Shown: positions 24,554 through 35,136 of the stretch, one piece after another
How positions within the stretch are numbered: position 1 is the first letter of the stretch
How the letters are laid out: each line of letters begins with the position of its first letter
DNA from: Hedera helix
Taxonomy: Eukaryota > Streptophyta > Magnoliopsida > Apiales > Araliaceae
Direction: 5' to 3'
Assembly: GCA_947179155.2 (NCBI GenBank)
Contig: OX359266.1
Span: forward strand, 18,996,598-19,060,597
Length of the DNA: 64,000 nt
Notes under the pieces: model-generated
The model's input: only the letters and a program-made list of their open reading frames with translations
Databases searched by the model: none
Told to the model about the DNA's origin: nothing
Program-made: the position numbers and the translations under genes

Positions 24554-24665
24554 CTTGTTTAAAATGAAGTGTTGATATTAGTTGTAATTGAAGTATTTTA
24601 TGTTATTTTAAGGTTTGATAAAGTTTAGTTTATTACCCTTCCTTTTCAGGTAATCTTGATTGTAT

Positions 24666-26340
24666 ATGCAAACACGTTCACAGGGTAAAGATACAGTTCC
24701 TTTTGAAGACGAGATTGAATAAAAGATATGTCGGATTCGGAATTATATTTCAGAAACAGTGCAACACCGAGATCCGATTCAGGAAGGAATGGCAGAGGGA
24801 GAATAGCAAAAGTCCCTATGGGACTATACTACTCCGCAGATGACCGAGATACGGTCGAGTATTACAAGACCGACAATCACTGTAGCATAATTCGAGATAA
24901 AGCCGGGAACAATTCAAATGATCCAGAATTTTGTACAGTTTGGTGGGTTACCAAATGATGATCCTAGCATCCATTTGAGAGGTTTCTTTGAGATTTGCGA
25001 TACTTTCAAATATCCAGGGGTTTCGGATGATGCCATTCGCTTGAGGCTATTCCCGTTCACTTTGAGAGATAAGACAAAGAGTTGGCTTCATTCACTCCCG
25101 TCGGGATCAATTAGTACATGGGATGATTTGATGCAGAAGTTTTTGGCAAAATTCTTCCCTTATGCAAAGACAGTGAAGATAAGGTACGAGATCACTACAT
25201 TTGCCCAGCATGATTCAGAGTCATTATACGAAGCATGGGAAAGATTCAAGGAGTTATCGAGAAAATGTCCACATCATGGGATTCCAAAATGTAAGATCAA
25301 GTATAGATACATCAGCGGGAGGTGATCTAATGACGAAAAATTGTGAAGAGACATATGTTTTACTGGAAACTATGGCAACAAACAACTACCAATGACCAAT
25401 AGCAAGAATGAATCCACATAGGATAGTTGGAGTTATCGAGTTAGATTCTGTTGCAGCATTGTCAGCACAAGTGTCGGCTCTTGCTAAGAAGATAGATGCT
25501 ATAGGAAGTCAGAAGGTACAACAAGTGGAAGTAATTTGTGAACTATGTGCAGGGAGTCATTCAAGTGAGCAGTGTGCAATTAATCCAGAGTCGGTGCAAT
25601 TTGTGTCCAATTACAGTCGACAGCAAGGGGGAAATTCTAACAGTTATAATCCGGGGTGGCGAAATCATCCAAACTTTTCTTGGAGCAACAATCAATCCCA
25701 ACCCTAAGGACAGTCTTCAAGAAATACATATCTACTTAGGTTTAATAATCAGCACAATCAATAACCTCAACAACCGAATAAGTTGGCTCAGATGGAAGAT
25801 GTACTAGCTAAGTTGGTTAATCAGTTCAATTAGACAATGAAGACTCAGGCGGTGGCTATAAGGAATCTGGAGAACCAAATGGGACAAATATCGAGTGCAT
25901 TGAACAGTAGACCTCAAGGTTCATTTCCAAGTGATATAGAGGTAAATCCAAAGCGAGATGGTAAGGAGCATTGTAAGGTTGTTGAACTAAGAAATGGAAG
26001 AGAATTGCAGGGTGCGGAGGAAAAGCATGGTGAAGTTGCTAAAGACGAGAAGGAAGATGGGGGTAAGTCAAAATCCCAAATCACAGAAAAGTTAAAAGTG
26101 GACAAGAAATCTACTGAGGTACCTAATGTCCCGTTTCCACAGAGATTATAGAAACAGAAGTTCGATAAGCAGTTTTCAAAGTTTTTGGAGGTGTTCAAGA
26201 AGCTGCAAATTAACATTCCTTTGGCAGATGCCGAGCTATGTTAAATTTATGAAGGACATCTTGTCCAAGAAGAGGAGATTGGGAGATTATGAGACCGTTG
26301 CATTAACTGAAGAGTGTAACGCCATTTTACAAAAGAAGTT
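24666..26340 (+). pseudogene. E2 gag (Athila type)
   Basis: The frame opens with MQTRSQGKDTV at 24666. The first 85 codons contain three in-frame stops. Then the N-terminal Athila gag block follows (FEIKPGTIQMIQNFVQFGGL), the capsid core (DPSIHLRGFFEICDTFKYPG, LFPFTLRDKTKSWLHSLPSG, ESLYEAWERFKELSRKCPHH), and, after a shift near 25295 that also lost about a dozen residues, KNCEETYVLLETMA. A zinc-knuckle-like CELCAGSHSSEQC lies at about 25540-25580. A stop at 25706 and further shifts near 26150 and 26225 break the linker to the protease. The role is structural particle protein. The upstream CTTTTCAG just before the start could be a splice acceptor. Confidence 0.85.
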
Positions 26341-26868
26341 GCCTCCAAATTGAAGGATCCTGGAAGTTTTACCATACCATGTACTATTGGAAGTCAACAT
26401 TTCAGCCGCTGCCTATGTGACTTGGGTGCAAGTATAAATCTCATGCCCTTTTCGTTTTATCAACAATTGGGTCTTAAGGAAGCGTCTCCTACTAACGTAA
26501 TGCTCCAGTTAGTAGACAAATCTCTTACATATCCACGAGGTATAGTGGAGGATGTGCTAGTTAAGGTTGATAAGTTCATATTTCCAGCGGACTTCATTAT
26601 TTTGGATTTTGAGGAGGACCGAGATATTCCAATCATCTTAGGAAGGCAATTTCTTTCCATTGGAAGAACTTTGATAGACGTTCAGAAGGGGAAATTGACT
26701 ATGAGAGTGCAGGACCAGGAGGTGACGTTTGATGTGTTGAAGGCAATGAAATTTCCTAATGAGGTTGCTGAGTGTTTAAGAGTTGATATTGTTGAGGATA
26801 TTGTGAATGAGATGTTTTTGGGGAATAGTATCGGTGATCCACTAGAGAAGTCAATTAGTATAGAGTAA
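26341..26868 (+). pseudogene. E2 aspartic protease
   Basis: The active-site block CDLGASINLMPFSFY is at about 26420-26460, in the DxGAS form used by Athila proteases. It is followed by YPRGIVEDVLVKVDKFIFPA and the second conserved block IPIILGRQFLSIGRTLIDV. The domain itself is open from 26350 to the TAA at 26866. A frameshift just before 26350 separates it from gag. The enzyme would cut the polyprotein during particle maturation. Confidence 0.85.
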
Positions 26869-28520
26869 ATTTCAGATTGTGAGCAAGCGATGGAGTACGT
26901 GCAAATAATGGACTCTTCACCGATGTTTACAAAGTTTAGGCAACATTTTGAGGAACTTGATTACTCTAAAAATTCAAAGGAAAATGGAAAGTCCTCATTT
27001 GAGGTGCCACCAACTTTGGAGTTGAAGCAATTGCCTAACCACCTCAGGTATGCTTATTTGGGTGAGGCGTCCACCTTGCCTGTTATTATTTCAGCATTGT
27101 TGGACGAGGTTCAAGAAGAAAAATTATTACGGGTACTTCGGGAGTACAAATCAGCTATTGGATGGGTGTTAGCGGATATTAAAGGTATTAGTCCTTCATT
27201 TTACATGCATAAAATTTTAATGGAGGATAATGCAAAGCCAGTAGTTGATCAACAGAGAAGACTAAACCCAATTATGAAGGAGGGGTGAGGAAAGAAATAA
27301 TTAAGTGGCTAGATGCTGGGATTATCTACCCAATTTCAGATAGTGCTTAGGTAAGCACAGTTCATTGTGTTCCGAAGAAAAGTGGTATGACAGTTGTTCC
27401 TAACGAGAATAATAAGTTGATTCCAACGAGAACAGTTACGGGGTGGTGAGTTTGTTTGGATTATAGGAAGTTGAATAAAGCCACACGTAAGGATCATTTT
27501 TCGTTGCCATTCATTGATCAAATGTTGGATCGACTGGTGGGTCATGAATATTATTGTTTAGTAGACGGGTACTCGGGGTACAATCAGATAGCCATTGCAC
27601 CAGAAGATCAAGAGAAAATGACATTTACATGTCCATATGGAACATTCGCTTTAAGGAGAATGTCTTTTGGATTGTGTAATGCACCAACAACTTTTCAACA
27701 GTGCATGATGGCGATATTCTCAGATATGGTCGAGCGAAATTTGGAAGTCTTTATGGATGATTTTTCGATGTTTAGTGATACATTTGATGCTTGTCTAGAG
27801 AATCTAACTTTGGTGTTGAGAAGATGTATGGAAACAAATTTGGTATTAAATTGGGAAAAGTGCCACTTTATGGTTTAAGAAGGGATTATTCTGGGGCATC
27901 GGGTGGCAGTTAAGGGCATTGAAGTTGATAAAGCAAAGATTGAAGCCATTGAGAAGTTGCCTCCACCGAATTCAGTGAAGGGTATTCGTAGTTTCTTGGG
28001 ACATGCCGGGTTTTACCGAAGGTTCATCAAGGATTTCTCTAGGATCACAAAGCCGTTGTGCAGTTTATTAGAGAAAGAAGTCCCGTTTGAGTTTGATGCT
28101 GCCTCACATCATTTGGGATTTTGAAGCAGAAATTGATTACAGCTCCGGTGGTAGTAGCCCCAGATTGGGGTCGTCCATTTGAGTTAATGTGTGATGCAAG
28201 TGACTTCGCAATCGGGGCAGTCTTGGGCCAGCGTAAGGACAAGGTATTTCAAGCCATTTATTATGCCAGTAAGACTTTGACTGATGCTCAGCTGAATTAT
28301 ACCACCATAGAGAAGGAGTTGTTAGCTGTAGTATTCACCTTTGATAAGTTCCGTCCATATCTCATTGGGACAAAGGTAATTGTTTACACGGACCATTCAG
28401 CAATAAGGTACCTTGTTGCGAAGAAAGATGCAAAGCCTAGATTGATTTGTTGGGTTTTGTTGCTTTAAGAGTTCGATCTTGAGATTCGTGACAGAAAAGG
28501 AACTGAAAATCAGGTAGCAG
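26869..28520 (+). pseudogene. E2 reverse transcriptase and RNase H
   Basis: RT begins with LELKQLPNHLRYAYLG (about 27020), then WVLADIKGISPSFYMHKI. A shift near 27285 and stops in 27345-27460 follow. The palm is readable at 27456-27878: LVDGYSGYNQIAIAPEDQEK, TFALRRMSFGLCNAPTTFQQ and the catalytic FMDDF. A stop at 27876-27878 precedes the connection (KAKIEAIEKLPPPNSVKGIR, SFLGHAGFYRRFIKDFS). After a shift near 28120 RNase H shows CDASDFAIGAVLGQ, TTIEKELLAVVFTFDKF and YTDHSAIRYL, the Asp-Glu-Asp set. Together they would copy genomic RNA into DNA. The element is inactive as it stands. Confidence 0.9.
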
Positions 28521-28525
28521 ATCAT

Positions 28526-29900
28526 TTGTCTAGAATGGAACAGCCCAGGAACAACGATGTGGCAGCCAATGATAGCTTCCCAGATGAACAGTTGTTTGCA
28601 ATTACGTCTGAGGTACCGTGGTATGCAGATTTGGTCAATTATATTGTTGGGAATGTCCTACCTCCAGAGTTATCGAGTCAACAGAGGAAGAGGTTTATGC
28701 ATGATGTACGTTAATATCTGTGGGACGAACCATTTTTGTTCAAGATTTGTGCTGACTAGTTAGTGAGACGTTGTGTTCCTCAAGAAGAAATGGGAAGCAT
28801 CCTTCATCAATGTGATGCATCAAGTTATGGAGGTCATTATGGTGGACAAAGAACAGCTGCTAAGGTTCTTCAATCAGGTTTTTTCTATCCCACTTTATTT
28901 AAGGATGCTTATTCATTTGTTCTGCAATGTGATCGATGTCAAATGGTAGGTAATATTTCAAAAAGACAGGAGATGCCCCTTAATTCTATTTTAGAAGTTG
29001 AAATGTTTGATGTATGGGGTATTGATTTCATGGGACCTTTTCCCTTGTCTTTTAATAATTCTTATATCCTTGTAGCAGTTGATTATGTGTCTAAGTGGGT
29101 GGAAGCAATTGCATCCCCCCACTAATGATGCTAAGGTGGTAACCAAATTTTTGCAATGTAATATTTTCACAAGATTTGAGACACCAAGGGAAATAATCAG
29201 TGACTGAGGATCTCACTTTTGTAATAGACAATACAACACCTTTCTTGCGAAATATGGAGTCACGCATAGAGTTGCTACCTCTTATCACCCACAAACAAGT
29301 GGACAAGCAGAGATTTCAAATAGAGAAGTGAAAAGAATTTTGGAGAAAACAGTAAATCCAAATCGTAAAGATTGGTCCATTAAGCTCGATGATGCACTTT
29401 GGGTGTATATAACAGCTTTTAAGACACCACTTGGAATGTCGTCGTATCGGTTGGTTTATGGGAAAACTTGTCATTTGCCAGTGGAACTGGAACATCATGC
29501 ATATTGGGCAATTAGAAAATTGAATTGGGACTTTAACCTAGCTGGTGAGGAACGTTTGCTACAACTCAACGAGATGGATGAGTTTCGACTTCAATCTTAT
29601 GAAAATACAAGAATTTACAAGGAACGAGTCAAACGTTGGCATGACAAACACATTGTGGACTAGAAGTTTGAACCAGGTCAATTGCTGTTATTGTTCAATT
29701 CCCGGCTCAAACTCTTTCCAGGAAAGTTGAAATCACGGTGGTCAGGCCCTTTCGAAATTCATGTTGTTTATCTGTATGGAGTGGTGGAATTAAAATGCAA
29801 TAATTCAGAAGACACGTTTAAGGTCAACGGTCAAAGACTCAAGCATTATTGGGAAGGCTTGTTCGATAGGATGAAGGCCTCAGTCAATTTTTCATCTTCA
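28526..29900 (+). pseudogene. E2 integrase
   Basis: A zinc-binding N-terminal part shows HQCDASSYGGHYGG then FVLQCDRCQMVG. The catalytic core has WGIDFMGPFPLS (first Asp), PREIISD (second Asp, followed by an in-frame stop at about 29206) and HPQTSGQAEISNREVKRILE (Glu). A C-rich run near 29116 with a frameshift separates the first Asp block from the rest. The C-terminal part continues with LGMSSYRLVYGKTCHLPVEL and KLKSRWSGPFEIHVVY, a non-chromodomain end as expected for Athila. The role is insertion of the DNA copy. Confidence 0.9.
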
Positions 29901-29942
29901 TCAGGAAGTTTTGTCAGGCTGATGACAATAAAACAAGCGTTG

Positions 29943-29960
29943 CTTAGGAGGCAACCCAAG
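29943..29960 (+). other. Hairpin HP1 in E2
   Basis: CTTAGGAGGCAACCCAAG folds with five of six pairs around AGGCAA (one A-C mismatch). The sequence before it, GACAATAAAACAAGCGTTG, also matches E5 and E1. It lies just after the polyprotein frame and well before the third ORF. Confidence 0.7.
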
Positions 29961-30129
29961 TTTCATTTTGTTAACTTGTGTAATGTAGCTTGCATAATGT
30001 GATGAGATTACTTGTATTTTTATTTTAAAGTTATTGTTGGTGACTAAATTGAAATAATGTATGGCAGGTACTATTCTTTCAAGCTTGTTAAACATTGAAG
30101 AAAAAGACACAAAATTGGAAAAAAAAAAC

Positions 30130-30360
30130 AAAAAGGGTGACGCCCCTGCGTCTGAAGTCACACCCCTGCGTCAGACTACGCTGCAATTGCTGGGAAATTA
30201 GTTGAAGCCTAGACGCACCTGCGTTGCATCTTTACGCAGCTGTGTAATAATAGACGCCCCTACGTCTGAAATCACGCCCCTGCATCACATAAAAGGGAAT
30301 TCCAAAAATTAGTTTTGACGCAGCTGCGCCAAAACCTTACGCAGTTGCGTGACGAAGATT
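30130..30360 (+). repeat. Second TGACGC/GCGTCA-rich segment in E2, between pol and ORF3
   Basis: Words such as TGACGCCCCTGCGTC, GACGCACCTGCGT, TTACGCAGCTGTGT and TTGACGCAGCTGCG recur about ten times, in the same style as the LTR array at 23179-23485. It is not a simple copy of the LTR array, as the centre of the palindrome is often CCCCT instead of CAGCT. Confidence 0.8.
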
Positions 30361-30854
30361 TTTAAAAAGTAAACGGCTGGATATCAAACTGTGTGCTCTT
30401 TGCTATGCCCTTTTATAGCAGCGTTATATTTCTTGTTTCATGCCCCTTCGTGTCTCTCACCAAATACATCGGTTATACATACATTCAAGAATTAATTGTG
30501 TATCTTGGTGATTATAAATGAGTACTCAAGGCTACATTGCAATCACAATCATTCTATCTCTCAAGGAAACATTGAGTTGGGGTTCTCTCCAAGTTCATCA
30601 AGTAAGATTTCGTATTGTCCATTTCCACAACACTATTCTTGTGGTTGGGAATGAATTCTTGTAAGAATACAGATTTGGTTGTGCTTTGTGGGTTTTCTTG
30701 GTGCTAGTGGGGTAGTTTGGAAGAATCAAAGACATAAGATTTGGGGTTTTCAAGGGATACTCGCCAACTGTTTGTTGAAATTCCTCAAAGACAAAGCTAA
30801 GTGTTTTTGTAATTTTTGGGTGTCATAAACACTTGGGATAGCTTGTGAATTAAA
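30361..30854 (+). promoter_or_regulatory. Possible internal promoter and leader of ORF3
   Basis: TTTTATAGC at 30411-30419 is TATA-like, followed by pyrimidine-rich sequence and a GTAAGATTTCG motif near 30602. The 440 bases before the ATG at 30855 have no coding signal. Together with the TGACGC words upstream this looks like a promoter plus 5' leader. This is inference from layout only. Confidence 0.35.
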
Positions 30855-33207
30855 ATGGCACCAAAACGTCATAGAGGAGAGAGCTCAAGGTCCACCCCTC
30901 CATACGATTCAAGCTGATTTGTGAGCTATGAAGCGGCTAAGTTCTATGAGGAGCATGTCGATGCAAAGAAGCTTATACTAGAGCGGGGTCTTGATCCAGG
31001 ACCTTTGGATGGTGAGTTATGGAGAATGATTAACTAACATTGGGGTACATTACCTCACCAACCTAAACCTACTGTCATTTCAATCGTTAAGAAATTTTAT
31101 GCAAATGCCAAGGCTATTAAACATAATGAAGTAGTTGTTCGGGGTAAGAAGGTCTCCTTTTCTCCTGCTAAAATTAATGAGTACTATGGTCTTTTACCAC
31201 ACCCAGAAGTGGATGAGTATTCAGCATACGCTAAGGAGCCGGTGAATTATGAGGAGGTTATTCAAGGATTGTGTCAACCGGATGCAGTGTGGAGGTATAA
31301 AGATGGTGAACCCAAAACCTTCAATTATACGTACTTGAGCCGATATAGAAAGGCATGGTACTACTTTCTGTGTGCGAAACTCATGCCTACCACACATGTC
31401 ACTGAGGTTATCAAAGAAAGAGTGGTCCTGTTATTCTGTATAGTCAATAAGAAAACCATTGATAAGGGCCAAGTCATTAATAGCTCAATCAAGTATGCTA
31501 TAAAAGGGAAAACAATCTGGGGTCTACCTCATACGTCATTGATTTGTGGGCTTTGTGAAGCGGCAGGAGTGGTATGGGAAGAAGGTGAACCAACTCAGCA
31601 CCCTCAAGTTCCCATAGATTCTAAAATTATTAAGAATTTCAAGCAATGGAATGGGGCACCTCCTGATCCAAGAGGAGCGGGATTTCTTTTGGATGTTCCG
31701 CACTCTCCGGATACCGAAGAGTTATTTGCAGCGGAGCCGGAACATGATGAAGCTTCATCGTCTAACACAATTGTGACTTTAGTTTAGGAAGTTAGGTGTA
31801 ACGACCCCGAAATTCGACCCACTTTATTACCTTAAATTTCATATTTATTAAACATCATTTTTCTTACGTCCAAATTTCGGTCCGTTAATAAATCTTTGCT
31901 CACCTTCTTTAATCTATTAATTGATTTTAAAATCATCAATTACCAAATTTTTCGATATAAAATTTTTTTCTTTTTCTTTTCTCAATCCAATCATTCTATC
32001 AAAACATTTGGATATTTAAAATCTTTACATCTGGATCCTAGTCTCTGGATCGCAACCTTTACTTTTTCTTTTCTTTCTGTTACAAATATCGTAAAGCTCA
32101 ACATTTAAAATTTAATATTGTATATATCCATACCACATCTTTCGTTTTATAGATCATAATTAAATCATTTAATAATTTCTATCATAACATCTATCTAGTA
32201 CAATCACAGTTCAAAATTTAAATTTACTTATCCTGTCTCGATTCGACATATATGTACATACGAAACATCATTATAAACTTAACACATGTATCCACATTGA
32301 ATGGAAAATATATCAAAACGTTTACAACCTTCTAGTCAATTCATCTATAAATTAATTCGATATTCTTGAAATTCATTTCTTTCCTGCAAAAATGTTTATT
32401 AAGCAAGTAATGAGCACAACGGCTCAGCAAGTTTAACAGTTTATGCTTCATGTAGCACATAGTTTAACATGCTCTGTGTGTGTCATACATTACGTGTTGT
32501 GCTTCTACTTGAACAATATATCTCATATAAAATCAATAATTATAATTTTACTAACTTCCTCATTCGCTTTTCATTTAAAATTGGATTAATTTAATTATTA
32601 ATCATTTAATTTCCATAATTAATGAAATTTATAATTATCACAATTAAACATTCACATTTATATATGTACAAATGTATATATATATATATAAACATATCTA
32701 AATCATATATTTCACATTACCACATAACGCCATTTAATTTCTGTACCTCCATAACCATTTCTAAATATCAATAATTTCATCAAAGTTTCTCTTATTTTCC
32801 ATAAGTTATTTTTGAACAATTTATTTATTCTTTAATTATTTCTATTCAATCACCATTTGTCATCATCTTTATACCGATTTAATTTACCAATTAAATTCCT
32901 TCACTCACTTCAAACTTGATAATTTTGTTAATTAATTTCTTATTTAATTTTATTACGGAAATTCGAAAATTCGGGTTCTCACATTAGGCAGCTACTGAGA
33001 GACTCTCGTCGACAAGCTAGACGGGATGCCCACTTGGCACAAGCAATGGATTCCATGATGCAGTACCATGTAGCTTTCTCTACGACATTAGCTGAGGCAT
33101 TTAATCACTTGGAAATGAATGCTGGTCGCGAGCCATTGCAATTTCCACCACCTCCATCAGTGCTTCCATTTCTTCCTGATTCACCAAACGATGAAGCAGA
33201 TGCGTAG
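30855..33207 (+). pseudogene. E2 third ORF (putative plant transposon protein family), split by a solo LTR
   Basis: The ORF begins MAPKRHRGESSRS. After two in-frame stops (near 30915 and 31035) it is open from 31209 to a TAG at 31785. Recognisable blocks: VVVRGKKVSFSPAKINEYYG, TYLSRYRKAWYYFLCAKLMP, TTHVTEVIKERVVLLF, IWGLPHTSLICGLCEAAGV. They resemble the uncharacterised putative plant transposon protein domain found 3' of pol in Athila elements. After the solo LTR (31797-32983) the same frame continues at 32989 for 73 codons to TAG 33205-33207, ending with a PPPPSVLPFLPDSPND tail. No signal peptide or membrane segment is visible, so an envelope role is not supported. The function is unknown. 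Confidence 0.75.
31797..32983 (-). mobile_element. Solo LTR of family A, target duplication TTAGG
   Basis: The plus strand runs TGTAACGACCCCG to GGTTCTCACA, flanked by TTAGG at 31792-31796 and 32984-32988. It aligns with 989-4299 but lacks about 2 kb from the middle (the join is near 32530, between CTCATATAAA and ATCAATAATTA), including the CG-rich island and the 60-bp repeats. It lies inside E2 ORF3. Confidence 0.92.
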
Positions 33208-33251
33208 TAGTCAACAAGGGAAGTCCCGTTATTTCAAATTTCTTATATTTT

Positions 33252-33288
33252 TCATTGAGGGCAATGATGTTGACAAGTTGGGGGGACG
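33252..33288 (+). other. Hairpin HP2 with polypurine run in E2
   Basis: Arms TCATTG and CAATGA enclose AGGG (33252-33267), followed by AAGTTGGGGGGACG (33275-33288). In E1 and E5 the same place has a stem of different sequence but the same form and loop type, followed by AAGTGTGGGGGAAGGGA. It lies just after ORF3. Confidence 0.7.
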
Positions 33289-34219
33289 TATATGTTTTTG
33301 TTTTCTTTGTTTTAATTTTTTTTTAGTTTTGTTGTGGAAATTTGTTAGGTGTTTAACGTACCTGACTAAAAAATAAATAAATTAGGAATGTAGATGAATT
33401 TTGAGGGTATATTCACTGCAAACCCTCCCGAGACTTAACTCGTCCTCAGAAGGTAATTCTGGGATTTAAAAGGCTAGTTACACACGCTAAATGTAACCAT
33501 GATACCTACGAAAACGGTTAGTTGTAGTTTTTGATTTTATTAGCAAATTCTTTGTGAAGGTAATCATGAAAACTAGTGCAAGGCCGATGATAAGAATGCT
33601 TGTTATTTTCTAGCCTTTAAAGTGAAATGGATGAACATGATGAACTTTATTCTTACAGTCGAGTCGTTTTACTCTATTTTTGATTCCTATGTCTTTATAA
33701 GCACAATGTGTATGTTTTGATTAGTTGAGAATTAGAAAACTTACCAGATTGATTATTTGTGGGGTTTCTTGTGATGAATTTTAATACTTAATTGAACTTC
33801 CCGTGTATACTAAGTTAAGGCTTTTACATAAGTTTTGGGGGATCATATTTACTTTTGAAAAAAAAATACATTACATGAGAATAATGGACTCAGTTAAAAT
33901 TTTGTGGCCTTTGCTGTTCGAGCAAGTAAACCTTTAGAGATGTCTTTACATCTAGTGTCCTAAATCCAACTGGTTTGGGAATCATTGGTTAAAAGCTCGT
34001 TACATGGGTAGCATTGAATAGCCTAATGGAATTATGCATTGCACGAGTCATGGTTAGTAAGTTTAGGGGTGAAATGGAGCGTAAAACGCATTCACTCCTA
34101 TTATTCTTATGAGTTGATGTTAGTAAGTTTGTAATTCCTTGAAGAGTTTCATTTCAGTTTTATACTTGCTGAGCATATTTGATGTTCATTCTTGCAAACA
34201 TTAACATGTTCCAAGTTAG
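33289..34219 (+). other. E2 3' non-coding tail
   Basis: It starts with AT-rich sequence, then TTCACTGCAAACCCTC and hairpin HP3 (33429-33442, arms CGAG and CTCG around ACTTAA). It ends with a nested hairpin at 34066-34098 that holds GCGTAAAACGC, as in E5. The tail is alignable with the E5 tail (59727-60426) and, reversed, the E3 tail. No ORF is visible. It ends where the E3 LTR begins. Confidence 0.65.
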
Positions 34220-35136
34220 TGTACTGTCGCAGGCACCCAAAAGTAAAATTTTGCTTTGGAAAAATATTAATGTAACAGTGCAAGTAAGAGTCAATCCCAC
34301 AGAGAATGATTAATTCAATTTTATTTTTTGTAAACCAAAATTGGGGATTTTTAATTAAAAATAATAATTTAAATAACGTTAACTAAAATAAACAAATATG
34401 CAAGTAATTTTAACGAAATAAATTAAAAGAAAAAGCCTTGGTTTAAGTTAACATTTACCATCAAGAATTTACAACTGCTAATTGATACAAGTATAAATCA
34501 ATTAATATTTTGAATATTCACCGTACGAATAACTACTCGCAGGTGGAATAATTTTTTTCCTCTCTCCTTAATTTTAGTTAAGTAGATACACATGATCTAA
34601 ATGACCATTACTACTAAATAACCTCTGGCACGTGCTAAAGATTTAATTTAATAGAAGCTTTGTGAATTAGAGAGATCGTTGAACTAAACAACACAAGTCA
34701 CACGTTTGTATTTAATTTAGATAAATATTATTCTTAAGATATAATGATATGTTGTTTCATTAATCCACGTTCGCGCATGGCGCGAGCACTTCTTTTTATT
34801 GTTTTCTTTTCCTAGTCCCTTGCGCATTGTGCGAAGCTGCTACCCAAGCCTTCATGCGACGTCGTATAGCCATGCTCTGTTGATCGACCATTACACCTAA
34901 GCACATATGGCGCATTAGCTTCTTCTATGTAAGTACAATTTTGCCATTAGGGTTGCTGAAATTATCAAATTGCCATCAAGCTTTATTTTTCCTACAAAAT
35001 AAAATTAAAAATAATATAAAAATACATAAAAATAATAAAAATGCATAAAAGTAAACAAATTACCTAAAATACTTAAAGACTCACAAATAATTAAGCTTAA
35101 AAATACCTAATAAATAGATATAAAATCTACTTATCA
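34220..35136 (-). mobile_element. E3 3' LTR, internally deleted
   Basis: The plus strand runs TGTACTGTCGCAGG to CTACTTATCA. Compared with the right LTR it lacks about 0.6 kb, the equivalent of roughly 39670-40265 (join at ATAATGATATG/TTGTTTCATTAATCC near 34753), which removes the TATA region but keeps the CG-rich island (34767-34925). A polypurine tract (minus strand AAGTGTGAGGGTATT, 35151-35137) lies directly beside it. Confidence 0.8.

Larger units (their letters stand above)
23021..34219 (+). mobile_element. E2: full-coding Athila-like Ty3/gypsy element, decayed, 3' LTR not found
   Basis: Order: LTR, tRNA-Asp primer site, gag, protease, RT, RNase H, integrase, HP1, a TGACGC-rich segment, a third ORF, HP2 with a polypurine run, HP3 and a further hairpin. 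Gag-protease-RT-RNaseH-integrase order makes it Ty3/gypsy, and the primer site, gag type and extra 3' ORF point to the Athila lineage. All reading frames carry stops or shifts. A family A solo LTR lies inside the third ORF. At 34220 E3 begins, and no second copy of the E2 LTR is seen in the window, so the 3' end was deleted or displaced. Confidence 0.85.

Noticed and set aside
30855..33207. Third ORF as an envelope gene
   Set aside because: No signal peptide, membrane segment or cleavage motif is visible. The sequence fits the putative plant transposon protein family instead.
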